Positions 1 through 8,484 of a stretch of 64,000 nt of DNA are shown here, one piece after another. Under the pieces are notes generated by a model. That model saw only the letters and a program-made list of their open reading frames with translations. It ran no database searches and was not told the DNA's origin. Every line of letters starts with the position of its first letter. The stretch's first letter is position 1. Source of the stretch: Geminicoccaceae bacterium (GTDB lineage Bacteria; Pseudomonadota; Alphaproteobacteria; Geminicoccales; Geminicoccaceae). The position numbers and the translations under genes were made by a program. Location: NCBI GenBank assembly GCA_020638465.1, contig JACKIM010000002.1, forward strand, positions 744,001-808,000, read 5' to 3'.

Positions 1-287
1 GCCAGCAGCCCTGCCAGACCGCCCAGTACGAAGGCGAGAATGGCGGTGACGAAGGCGATGCCCACCGTGTTGCGCGCACCGTAGATGAGGCGCGTGAGCA
101 TGTCGCGGCCGAGATTGTCGGTGCCGAGCGGATGGGCCTCGCTCCACAGGTCGTATTCCGGCCCGACAATCTGGGTTTCGCCGTAGGGCGCGATGACGGG
201 AGCAAACACGGCAACGACGATGTAGGTCGCGATGACCAGCATGCCGAACCATGCCGTGGGCGGGGCGGACTTGAGTAAACGCAGCAT
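1..287 (-). CDS. ABC transporter permease, DppC/OppC type (3' part beyond window)
   Basis: Inner-membrane permease subunit of a peptide/nickel-type ABC importer. Only the first 95 or so codons are in the window; the gene runs off the left edge. The ATG at 285-287 gives an N-terminus with one hydrophobic segment (about residues 12-30), then the family signature HPLGTDNLGRDML near residue 54 and the first helix of the transport domain. It starts 7 nt after the stop of the DppB-type gene (295-1251), so the two are one operon in the usual B-C order. The ATPase genes probably follow outside the window. The substrate cannot be read from the permease. Confidence 0.9.
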   Translation of the reverse strand, partial: MLRLLKSAPPTAWFGMLVIATYIVVAVFAPVIAPYGETQIVGPEYDLWSEAHPLGTDNLGRDMLTRLIYGARNTVGIAFVTAILAFVLGGLAGLL

Positions 288-294
288 GCAGATC

Positions 295-1251
295 TCAACG
301 CGGATGGAGGAGGCGCGGATTGGTGACCGTCGAGAGTATGTCTGCCAGCAGGTTCAGCAGGATGTAGGTCACCGCGAAGATGAGGGCGCATGCCTGCACC
401 ACCGGCAGGTCCCTCTTGCTCACCGAATCGACGATGAGCTGGCCGAGTCCGGGATAGACGAACACCACTTCGACCACGACCACGCCAACCACGAGATAGG
501 CGAGGTTCAGCGCAACCACGTTGATGATCGGTGCCAGGGCGTTGGGGACGGCATGCCTGACGATGACCTTTCCCGGTGGTATCCCCTTGAGGCGCGCCAT
601 CTCGATATACGGGCTCGCAAGAAGGTTGATGATGGCGGCGCGGGTCATGCGCATCATGTGCGCCGTGATCACCAGCGTCAGCGTCAGGGCGGGCAGGACG
701 CTTCGATAGATGCGCTCGAAAAACGGCGTGTCGGGACTGACGTTGGAGATCGACGGGAACCAGCCGAGCTTCACCGACAGGAACAGGATGAGGATGTAGG
801 CGACGAAGAACTCGGGAAAACTGATCGACGACAGCGTGAGGACGTTGATCGTGCGATCGAAGATGCTGTTGCGGTAGAGGGCGGCCAGGATGCCCAGCGT
901 CAGGGCGATCGGGACGGCGACGATGGCAGTGAGGCCGGCGAGGAACAGCGTGTTCCACAGGCGCATCGAGATCAACTCGGATATCTCGCGCTTGTTGGCG
1001 AGAGACCGGCCGAAATCGCCATGGAGCATGCCGCCCAGCCAGTCGAAGTAACGGACGTAGGCGGGCAGGTCGAGCCCCATCTCCCGACGCAGGGCGGCGA
1101 CCGTCTCCGGTGTCGCGGATTGTCCGAGAATCTCCTGAGCAATATCACCTGGAAGTAGTTCAACTCCCAGAAAAATAATCAGAGAAACAACGAATAACGT
1201 GAGAACGCCCAGACCAAGGCGCTGCAACACCATCTTGAGGATTGGGTGCAT
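295..1251 (-). CDS. ABC transporter permease, DppB/OppB type
   Basis: 318-residue inner-membrane permease, full length for the DppB family. It has an N-terminal helix (about residues 10-32), the conserved stretch with DLPAYVRYFDWLGG near residue 60, and the transport-domain EAA-type region (MARLKGIP..VIVRHAVPNALAP, about 218-240) that contacts the ATPase. It is the first gene of a leftward operon with the DppC-type permease. It is divergent from the substrate-binding protein at 1420-3021, with 168 bp of shared upstream DNA. The system imports small solutes of the peptide, nickel or opine class; the exact substrate is unknown. Confidence 0.93.
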   Translation of the reverse strand: MHPILKMVLQRLGLGVLTLFVVSLIIFLGVELLPGDIAQEILGQSATPETVAALRREMGLDLPAYVRYFDWLGGMLHGDFGRSLANKREISELISMRLWNTLFLAGLTAIVAVPIALTLGILAALYRNSIFDRTINVLTLSSISFPEFFVAYILILFLSVKLGWFPSISNVSPDTPFFERIYRSVLPALTLTLVITAHMMRMTRAAIINLLASPYIEMARLKGIPPGKVIVRHAVPNALAPIINVVALNLAYLVVGVVVVEVVFVYPGLGQLIVDSVSKRDLPVVQACALIFAVTYILLNLLADILSTVTNPRLLHPR

Positions 1252-1419
1252 GGTTCTTCCCGGTTTCCCGACTGTTTACTTGTCTTGGTCGTCTTGTGCA
1301 GGAGGCTAGCGGCTTCATTCCCACTTGGCAAATGCTCACCCGGATGTGATCTTCCTTGTCCATTCCCGACAAACTGCCTAGTCCATGATGGGAAGCAAAA
1401 ATCACCCGTGGAGGAACGC

Positions 1420-3021
1420 ATGTTGACAGTGAAATCGCTGGATGCGCTGGCAAGCCAGGGACGTATTTCCCGGCGCGATTTCGTGCGCCAGTCGATGGTG
1501 TTCGGGACGGCGGCAGCGCTCGCGCTCGGGCGCTTCGATGCTGTCCGCGCGGCCACGCCGCAGAAGGGCGGCACCTTCCGTCAGGCGCTCACCGGCGGCA
1601 GTTCCGGCGATGTCCTCGATCCTGCGAAAATCCTCGATTCCTACATGATCAACGTCAGTTTCGGCCAGTTGCGCAGCTGTCTGACCGAGGTGGCGCCCGA
1701 CGGTTCGCTGCGCGGCGAGCTCGCTGAAAGCTGGGAGGCATCGGACGACGCCACCCGGTGGCGTTTCAAGCTTCGCAAGGGTGTCGAGTTCCACAACGCC
1801 AAGAGTCTGACACCCGAGGACGTCGTCGCCTCATTCAACCATCATCGGGGCGAGGATGCAGGATCGGCCGCCAAGGGCATCGTCGAGGCGATTACCGACA
1901 TTCGCATCGATGGCGACTGGGTGGTCTTTGACCTCGATGGCGGCAACGCCGATTTTCCGTTCATCTGCAGCGATTATCACCTGGCGGTCTGTCCTGCCAG
2001 GGACGACGGCACGATGGACTGGCAGTCCGGTGTCGGTACCGGTGGTTACATGCTGGAGAACTTCGATCCCGGCGTGAATACCATCACAAAGAGATTTCCA
2101 AATTACTGGAAGGAAAACGCGGCCTATTTCGATTCGGTCGAAAACCTGTTCATTGCCGATGTGGCTGCCCGGACCAACGGCCTGCGCTCCGACGAACTCG
2201 ATTCGATCGCCAATCTCGACCTCAAGACGCTGCACCTGCTCAAGCGCGACCCGAACATCGCGGTCGTCCCGACCAACGGCAACAAGCACTGTACCTTTCC
2301 GATGCTCTGCGACGTGGCGCCCTTCGACAATGTCGATATCCGCCTCGCGATCAAATATGCGGTCGACCGCGAGGAGCTGCTGCAGAAGATCCTCAAGGGA
2401 CTGGGTGAGGTCGGCAATGACAGCCCGATCGGGCCGGCCAACATCTATCGCGCCACACCTGAAGAACTGCCACTGCGTCCCTATGATCCCGACAAGGCGA
2501 AATGGCACCTGCAGCAGGCCGGGCACGATGGACTCGCCGTGACCCTGCACACGGCCGATTCGGCCTTCGAAGGTGCGGTCGATGCAGCGGAGCTGATCAG
2601 CCAGTCTGCTCAGGCCGCCGGGATCGAGATCAAGGTGCAGCGCGAACCGGATGACGGCTACTGGTCGAACGTCTGGCTGGTAAAGCCCTGGTGCGCCAGC
2701 TACTGGGGCGGGCGTCCCACCGAGGACTGGATGTTCTCGCAGGTCTACTCCAAGGGTGCCGACTGGAACGAGTCGCATTGGGACAATGAACGCTTCAACA
2801 CTCTCCTTATCGAGGCCCGCGCCGAGCTGGATACGACCAAACGCCGTCAGATGTATGTGGAAATGCAACAGCTTTGCAGTGACGATGGCGGTGCGCTGAT
2901 CCCTCTCTTCATGGCCTATACCCAGGCCGTGCGCAGCAGGGTCGGGTTGCCCGAACAGCTTGCCAACAACTGGGAGCTGGATGGCCATCGCAACGCCGAG
3001 CGCTGGTGGTTCAACGGCTGA
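1420..3021 (+). CDS. ABC transporter substrate-binding protein, family 5 (Tat-exported)
   Basis: 533-residue periplasmic binding protein of the DppA/OppA (SBP_bac_5) family. The ATG at 1420 is preceded by GGAGG (1410-1414) and gives an N-terminus with a twin-arginine motif, SRRDFVRQ, followed by a hydrophobic core and an AxA-like cleavage region near residue 45. Export is therefore probably Tat-dependent. The mature part shows family features such as LRKGVEFHNAKSLTPEDVVASF and the closing region with AVRSRVG. It is divergently transcribed from its likely permease partners at 1-1251. An upstream in-frame start at 1246 would add a non-signal extension and lacks a ribosome site, so I rejected it. 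Confidence 0.92.
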   Translation: MLTVKSLDALASQGRISRRDFVRQSMVFGTAAALALGRFDAVRAATPQKGGTFRQALTGGSSGDVLDPAKILDSYMINVSFGQLRSCLTEVAPDGSLRGELAESWEASDDATRWRFKLRKGVEFHNAKSLTPEDVVASFNHHRGEDAGSAAKGIVEAITDIRIDGDWVVFDLDGGNADFPFICSDYHLAVCPARDDGTMDWQSGVGTGGYMLENFDPGVNTITKRFPNYWKENAAYFDSVENLFIADVAARTNGLRSDELDSIANLDLKTLHLLKRDPNIAVVPTNGNKHCTFPMLCDVAPFDNVDIRLAIKYAVDREELLQKILKGLGEVGNDSPIGPANIYRATPEELPLRPYDPDKAKWHLQQAGHDGLAVTLHTADSAFEGAVDAAELISQSAQAAGIEIKVQREPDDGYWSNVWLVKPWCASYWGGRPTEDWMFSQVYSKGADWNESHWDNERFNTLLIEARAELDTTKRRQMYVEMQQLCSDDGGALIPLFMAYTQAVRSRVGLPEQLANNWELDGHRNAERWWFNG

Positions 3022-3046
3022 ATATCCTCGCGGGCCCGTGGTGAGT

Positions 3047-4216
3047 CTACGTTTTCCAGCGCTCAAGCAGGAGAATGGCTCCGCCGGCCAGCAGCCCCCA
3101 GAACGCTCCGCCGATGCCGAAGAAGGTCAGCCCCGAGGCGGTGATCAGGAAGGTGATCAGTGCGGCCTGCCTGTCCTCGGGGCGGGCCATCGCTCCCATC
3201 AGCGATGATGTCATCGCACCCAAGAGTGCGAGGCCCGCCACGGCAGCGATCAGCACCGGCGGGGCGATGCCCATGAAGGCGACGGCATAGCCCGCGCCGA
3301 GACCGAAGACGATGTAGATGGCGCCGGCGATCACCGCCGCCCAGTAGCGGCGCGCGGGATCGGCGTGGCTTTCCTCGCCGGCACAGATGGCCGCGGTGAT
3401 GGCCGCCAGATTGACCCCGTGACTGCCGAAGGGAGCGGCAGCGAGGCTGAACAGCCCGGTCCAGCTGAATAACGGTCCGGGCGCTGGATGAAAGCCGAAA
3501 TTGGCCAGCACGGCGATGCCGGTGATGTTCTGCGAGGCCATGGTGATGATGAAGAGCGGCAGGGCGATGCCGGTGATCGCGGGCAGCGAGAACTGCGGAC
3601 GGGTCAGTTCGAGGCCCGACCAGGCAAGGCTGGCTCCTTCGAGCTGGTCGCCGAACTGCATGGCAATCAGGATCGCGGCCGTGGCCACCGCCGCCGGTAC
3701 GGCGAACAGCCTGTTGAACCGGCTGACGATCAGCCAGACGGCGAAGATCGGCAGACCCAGAAAAGGATATTGTGCGATCGCATGAAACGGCGCCAGGCAG
3801 AGCGGCAGGAGGACGCCGGCCAGCATGGCGCTCGCCAGCGATGTGGGAATGGCGGCCACGGCGCGCCCCAGGGGCTTCCACAGTCCGGCCAGGATGATCA
3901 GCAGGGCCGTGACGACAAAGGCTCCCACGGCCGTTGCGAAGCCGCCCTGGGGAGCGGCCAGCGATGCGAGGAAGGCGGCGCCCGGTGTCGACCAGGCGAT
4001 GCTGACGGGCAGACCGCTGCGCAGGCTCAGGAGGATGGCGCACAGGCCCATGGCCAGGGAGGCCGCCATCAGGCCGGAAGTCGCCTGTCCCGGCGAGGCG
4101 CCCATCGATGTCAGTCCCTGAACGACGATGGTGAACGACGACGCCGTCCCGACAAGGGCGGAAAGGAAACCCGCCGACACGGTGCTGACGGACAGGTGCT
4201 TCAACGATATCGGCAA
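3047..4216 (-). CDS. benE: Benzoate/H+ symporter, BenE family
   Basis: Polytopic inner-membrane carrier of about 389 residues, near the usual BenE length. Family signs are the N-terminal ISLKHLSVSTVSAGFLSALVGTASS, the glycine- and alanine-rich helix with AWSTPGAAFLASL, and FGSHGVNLAAITAAICAG. I chose the TTG at 4214-4216 because GGAG lies 7 nt upstream and translation then begins just before the first conserved helix. A GTG at 4327 would add about 37 Arg/Pro-rich residues unlike the family. Benzoate uptake is the known role of BenE; the real substrate here is not shown, and no aromatic catabolic gene lies nearby. Convergent with the binding protein to its left (25 bp) and divergent from the E1-like gene. 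Confidence 0.85.
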   Translation of the reverse strand: MPISLKHLSVSTVSAGFLSALVGTASSFTIVVQGLTSMGASPGQATSGLMAASLAMGLCAILLSLRSGLPVSIAWSTPGAAFLASLAAPQGGFATAVGAFVVTALLIILAGLWKPLGRAVAAIPTSLASAMLAGVLLPLCLAPFHAIAQYPFLGLPIFAVWLIVSRFNRLFAVPAAVATAAILIAMQFGDQLEGASLAWSGLELTRPQFSLPAITGIALPLFIITMASQNITGIAVLANFGFHPAPGPLFSWTGLFSLAAAPFGSHGVNLAAITAAICAGEESHADPARRYWAAVIAGAIYIVFGLGAGYAVAFMGIAPPVLIAAVAGLALLGAMTSSLMGAMARPEDRQAALITFLITASGLTFFGIGGAFWGLLAGGAILLLERWKT

Positions 4217-4420
4217 GAACGGTCTCCGGCGCGGGCCGCATCTGGTCAAAGGTCGCGGGATGAAAACGGGCCTTCTGTGTAGACAAGCACCGGTCGGGGT
4301 CAAGGATCGTGGTGGGCATGGCTGCACCGGTGGCGCAATGTCGATCCGCGGCGTTCCGGTGGGTGACGAAACGCTCTACAACGGATCGGCGGGTTTCGCT
4401 GAACGGGGAGGGATTCGACA

Positions 4421-6805
4421 ATGGACGACAATGCCATCTTGAGGGCGCTGGAAAAAGAGGTTCTCTGGCTTGCCTGCTGGACGATCCATCACGCCAATCA
4501 CATCCGGCCAAAGGCTGACCAGCTCAAGGTCGGCGGTCATCAGGCCTCGTCGGCATCGATGGTTTCGATCATGACGGCACTCTACCTGAAGGTCCTGCGG
4601 CCGGAAGATCGGGTGGCGGTCAAGCCGCATGCCTCGCCGGTTTTTCATGCTCTCCAGTATCTGATGGGCCAGCAGACCCGCGAGAAACTCGAGGCATTCC
4701 GGGGATATGGCGGCGCCCAGTCATATCCAAGCCGGACGAAGGATATCGACGACGTCGATTTTTCGACGGGTTCGGTCGGTCTCGGCGTGGCGATTACCGC
4801 CTTTGCATCAATGGTTCAGGACTATCTTCGGGCGAGGCCATGGGCGGCCGGGCGTCGGGAAGGCCGGATGATCGCGCTCGTCGGCGATGCCGAACTCGAC
4901 GAGGGGAATATCTACGAATGCCTGCAAGAGGGCTGGAAGCACGGGTTGCGCAATTGCTGGTGGGTCGTGGACTACAACCGCCAGTCGCTCGACGGCGTGG
5001 TGCATGAGGGACTCTACCAGCGCATCGAGGCGATCTTCCGGGCCTTTGGATGGGATGTGGTGCTGGTCAAGCATGGTGCACTACAGCGTCAGGCCTTTGC
5101 GGAGCCGGGTGGTGAGCGCCTGCGCCGGTGGATCGACAACTGTCCCAATGCCCTCTATTCGGCGCTGACCTTCCAAGGGGGAGCGGCATGGCGCAGGCGC
5201 CTGCTCGACGAGATCGGCGATCAGGGCGATGCCACGGCGCTGATCGGGCGGCGCAGCGATGACCAGCTGCAGGAACTGATGACCAATCTCGGCGGCCACT
5301 GCCTTGAGACGCTGGTCGACACCTTCAATGCGGTGGATCATGACCGGCCGACCGTCTTCGTCACCTATACCATCAAGGGGCACGGTACGCCGCTGGCCGG
5401 CCACAAGGACAATCATGCCGGACTTATGACACCGCAGCAGATGGACGGTTTCCGCAAGGCCATGGGGGTTCGGGAGGGGCATGAGTGGGACCGGTTCGAG
5501 GCGACGGGCCACGACGAAGACGAGTTGCAGGCATTTCTCGACCGTGTACCGTTCTTTGCCAGCGGCCGCCGCCGTCTGGAAGCCGGCCGCATTCCGGTGG
5601 GTGAGGCGGTACGTCTCGACGATGCCGAGATTTCGACGCAGACCGGTTTCGGCAAGATCCTCGATGGGCTGGCCAGGTCGGACAGCATTCTTGCGCAGAG
5701 GATCGTCACCACCTCGCCGGATGTGACCGTTTCCACCAATCTCGGTCCGTGGGTGAACCGGCGCGGCCTGTTCTCGCGCGAGGAAATCGCCGACACCTTC
5801 CGAATCGAGCGCGTGCCATCGACGCAGAAGTGGAGATTTTCCCCCGAAGGGCAACATGTCGAACTGGGTATCGCCGAGATGAACCTGTTCCTTTTCCTCG
5901 GCGCGGCAGGGCTCAGTCATTCGCTGTTCGGAGAACGGCTGCTGCCGATCGGCACGTTGTACGATCCCTTCATCGCCCGCGGCCTCGATGCACTGAACTA
6001 TGCCTGTTATCAGGATGCCCGGTTCATGGTGGTGGCCACACCCTCGGGCGTGACGCTCGCACCGGAAGGTGGCGCACACCAGTCTGTCGGTACCCCCCTC
6101 ATCGGCATGAGCCAGGATGGAATTGCCAGTTTCGAACCGGCATTCGTCGACGAACTGGGCATCGTCATGAACTGGGCGTTCGACTACATGCAGCGTGATG
6201 GCGAGGGAGACCCCGACGAACGTACCTGGCTGCGCGACGAGACCGGCGGTTCGGTCTACTTGCGGCTTTCGACACGGACGATCGAGCAGCCGCACCGACG
6301 AAACGACGAGATGTTTGAGCGCAGTGTCATCGACGGGGCCTACTGGCTGCGCGAACCGGGGCCGAATGCCGATCTCGTCATCGCCTATCAGGGCTGCGTG
6401 GCTCCCGAGGCAATCGCCGCCGCGGGACGCATCGCGGAAGACCGGCGGGATGTCGGTGTGCTGGCGGTTACATCCGCCGACCGGCTCAATGCCGGTTGGC
6501 ATGCTGCAATGCGGCAGAAAAAACGCGGGCATGCCTCGGCGCGCAGCCATGTCGAGCGACTGCTGGAAAGGCTGCCAAGGCATACCATGCTGGTCACGGT
6601 CATTGATGGGCACCCGGCGACACTCGCTTGGCTGGGCGGGGTGGTGGGGCATCGCACCGCTGCGCTCGGCGTGGAACATTTCGGCCAGACCGGGACCATC
6701 GAGGACCTTTACGGTCATTACGGCATCGATGCGGATGCCATCGTTTCGGCGGCTGCCAACATGGTCGAAGGGCGGCCACTGCGGCACCTTCGCGCCATCG
6801 AGTAA
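4421..6805 (+). CDS. Pyruvate dehydrogenase E1-like protein, homodimeric AceE/MdeB type
   Basis: 794-residue thiamine-diphosphate enzyme related to the homodimeric E1 of 2-oxoacid dehydrogenase complexes. The TPP/Mg motif is seen as GDAELDEGNIYE..NRQSLDG (about residues 152-192). The AceE-type loop GHGTPLAGHKDNHAGLM follows near 324-340, then a central transketolase pyrimidine domain and a C-terminal domain. The ATG has GGGAGG about 9 nt upstream. It is about 100 residues shorter than enterobacterial AceE and has no adjacent E2 or E3 gene. Known relatives include Pseudomonas MdeB, a 2-oxobutyrate dehydrogenase E1 linked to methionine breakdown, so the substrate could be pyruvate or 2-oxobutyrate. 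Divergent from the BenE carrier. Confidence 0.85.
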   Translation: MDDNAILRALEKEVLWLACWTIHHANHIRPKADQLKVGGHQASSASMVSIMTALYLKVLRPEDRVAVKPHASPVFHALQYLMGQQTREKLEAFRGYGGAQSYPSRTKDIDDVDFSTGSVGLGVAITAFASMVQDYLRARPWAAGRREGRMIALVGDAELDEGNIYECLQEGWKHGLRNCWWVVDYNRQSLDGVVHEGLYQRIEAIFRAFGWDVVLVKHGALQRQAFAEPGGERLRRWIDNCPNALYSALTFQGGAAWRRRLLDEIGDQGDATALIGRRSDDQLQELMTNLGGHCLETLVDTFNAVDHDRPTVFVTYTIKGHGTPLAGHKDNHAGLMTPQQMDGFRKAMGVREGHEWDRFEATGHDEDELQAFLDRVPFFASGRRRLEAGRIPVGEAVRLDDAEISTQTGFGKILDGLARSDSILAQRIVTTSPDVTVSTNLGPWVNRRGLFSREEIADTFRIERVPSTQKWRFSPEGQHVELGIAEMNLFLFLGAAGLSHSLFGERLLPIGTLYDPFIARGLDALNYACYQDARFMVVATPSGVTLAPEGGAHQSVGTPLIGMSQDGIASFEPAFVDELGIVMNWAFDYMQRDGEGDPDERTWLRDETGGSVYLRLSTRTIEQPHRRNDEMFERSVIDGAYWLREPGPNADLVIAYQGCVAPEAIAAAGRIAEDRRDVGVLAVTSADRLNAGWHAAMRQKKRGHASARSHVERLLERLPRHTMLVTVIDGHPATLAWLGGVVGHRTAALGVEHFGQTGTIEDLYGHYGIDADAIVSAAANMVEGRPLRHLRAIE

Positions 6806-6925
6806 ACCTGCAACGGGCATAAGTCGCCAAATTGGTAAGAACGGCGAAACGTGTATAACCGGAGATGCCCGATAAAACAGTGCGATCCTTGTCGAAACTT
6901 TTACGAAATCCTGACGTAAAGAAGG

Positions 6926-6953
6926 CCGGAGCGTGCCACTCCGGTCCTTTCTT
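6926..6953. terminator. Probable rho-independent terminator between convergent genes
   Basis: Inverted repeat CCGGAG (6926-6931) and CTCCGG (6939-6944) with a 7-nt loop, followed on the + strand by a T-rich run. It lies downstream of the E1-like gene and between two convergent genes. Confidence 0.55.
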
Positions 6954-6993
6954 CACGCATGCAACGGGACGACGCCCCGTTCGCGATCCGGCA

Positions 6994-8079
6994 TCAGTTG
7001 GCGATCCAGGTGTTGAAACGCTCGTTCAACTCGTCCTGATTGTCCGCCCAGAACTCGAAATTGTTCTGCAACGCATTGGTGAAATTCTCGGGTGCAGTGG
7101 GCAGATGCGGCAGAACATCGGGCTTGACATCCACCATTGAAGACCTGCGGACCGGACCATAGGAGATCCAGTCGGCCTGACGGGCCAGGCGCTCGGTGTC
7201 GGTGGAGAAGACCAGGAAGTCGAGAGCCGTCTGCTTGTGCGGAGCGTCCTCAAGGATCGCCCAGAGATCGAAATCCCAGACCTGGCCATCCCACACGATC
7301 TGCATCGGCTGGCCCTCATTGACAATAGCCGAGTAAAGACGGCCGTTGTAGGCCGATGTCATCACGACCTCGCCATCGGCAAGCAGTTGCGGCGGCTGGG
7401 CGCCGGCTTCCCACCAGATGACCTCCGGCTTGATCGAGTCGAGCTTGGCGAAGGCGCGGTCGACGCCCTCGGGGGTCGACAGGACATCGTAGACCTGATC
7501 GGCTGGCACGCCGTCGGCCATCAGCGCGAATTCGAGATTGACCTTGGGCGACCGGCGCAGTCCGCGCTTGCCGGGAAATTTCTCCAGATCGAAGAAATCA
7601 GCAATTGTCGATGGAGCGTCGCTTCCCACCTGATCGGTACGATAGGCATAGACGGTCGACCAGACGATCGTGCCGATCGCGCAGTCATTGACCGCACCGT
7701 CAATGAAGTCTTCCTCGGCGGGGGTGCCGTCGTCGCCCGGCGGCAGGACCGCCGGGTCGATCTGTGCGAACAGTCCCTCGTCGCAGCCGCGGACGGCGTC
7801 GGACAGCTCGACGTCGACCATGTCCCACGTGACGTTGCCGGCCTCGCTCTGCGCCCGCACTTCGGCCAGGCCGCCATTATAGTCCACCGAATTGACGGCG
7901 ATGCCGGTCTTTTCGGTGAATGGCTTGTGATAGGCCTCGATCTGGCTCTTGGTGTAGGCTCCGCCCCACGAAACGACCGTCAGCGAATCGTCGGCTGCCT
8001 GGACCGGCGAGTCCGTTCCGATCGAAAGGCCGAGGACCGAGGCTCCAACGACCGCGACAAAGACTGAATGACGCAACAT
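6994..8079 (-). CDS. Extracellular solute-binding protein, PotD (spermidine/putrescine) type
   Basis: 361-residue periplasmic binding protein of the PotD/SBP_bac_8 family. The ATG at 8079 follows GGGAG with good spacing and begins a typical Sec signal (MLRHSVFVAVVGASVLGLSI, cleavage near AQA/VQAAD). The mature protein opens with LTVVSWGGAYTKSQIEAY, the classic polyamine-binding-protein start. Later segments include WSTVYAYRTD and an extended C-terminal lobe. No permease or ATPase gene is beside it, so it is an orphan in this window: its transporter is elsewhere or it serves another role. Ligand class is inferred only from the family. An in-frame start 27 nt upstream is possible but weaker. 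Confidence 0.88.
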   Translation of the reverse strand: MLRHSVFVAVVGASVLGLSIGTDSPVQAADDSLTVVSWGGAYTKSQIEAYHKPFTEKTGIAVNSVDYNGGLAEVRAQSEAGNVTWDMVDVELSDAVRGCDEGLFAQIDPAVLPPGDDGTPAEEDFIDGAVNDCAIGTIVWSTVYAYRTDQVGSDAPSTIADFFDLEKFPGKRGLRRSPKVNLEFALMADGVPADQVYDVLSTPEGVDRAFAKLDSIKPEVIWWEAGAQPPQLLADGEVVMTSAYNGRLYSAIVNEGQPMQIVWDGQVWDFDLWAILEDAPHKQTALDFLVFSTDTERLARQADWISYGPVRRSSMVDVKPDVLPHLPTAPENFTNALQNNFEFWADNQDELNERFNTWIAN

Positions 8080-8484
8080 TTGTCTCCCTGTTGCTGGTAG
8101 CTGCATGAGAGTGATGTGGCTTGGGGAAATGTGTCAAGTTGTTCGAATATGGGGACAAGGCCACGGCGCACGACCTTCGCGGCATGGTTTCAAGGTAAAA
8201 TAAAAGAATCAATTTTGGGATTGGCTCGTCAACTCGCCAAAGCCCATGGCATGGGCCCCGGTCGGGCTGAAGGAAGCCATCCGGCATATCATGTCACAAA
8301 ATGAAACGAGTCTGACGCGAATTTGCGTCGGCAGGGCTCGCACGTTATGCCGGAATGCTGCCCGCACATGACATGCCGGCATGCTTGTCTGTACATCTTG
8401 TCAATAATTCCAACGATCTCGCGAAATTCCCAATCCAGTGATTGATGCGTAAAGTGAAAGTTATCGAAAGGCCAGCAAGGGGCC
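8080..8484. other. Intergenic region between divergent PotD-type and GGDEF-EAL genes
   Basis: 405 bp without a convincing gene. It is less GC-rich than the flanks around 8195-8215. It holds a 15-bp interrupted palindrome (GCCCATG-G-CATGGGC, 8242-8256) and the tandem element described separately at 8347-8385. Promoters for both flanking genes should be here, but I could not assign boxes with confidence. Confidence 0.6.
8347..8385. promoter_or_regulatory. Tandem 13-bp near-repeats, candidate operator
   Basis: ATGCCGGAATGCT (8347-8359) and ATGCCGGCATGCT (8373-8385) match at 12 of 13 positions and sit 26 bp apart. The second copy contains a perfect 12-bp palindrome (CATGCCGGCATG, 8372-8383). They lie about 100 bp before the GGDEF-EAL gene. 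Paired, palindromic and spaced sites suggest a dimeric regulator, but no protein is assigned. Confidence 0.35.

Noticed and set aside
232..1158. 308-codon plus-strand frame
   Set aside because: Antisense shadow of the DppB-type permease; Arg/Asp/His-rich, no family features.
3063..4511. 482-codon minus-strand frame over benE
   Set aside because: Frame-shifted shadow of benE with Arg/His/Pro-rich composition.
5081..6820. 579-codon minus-strand frame
   Set aside because: Antisense shadow of the E1-like gene.
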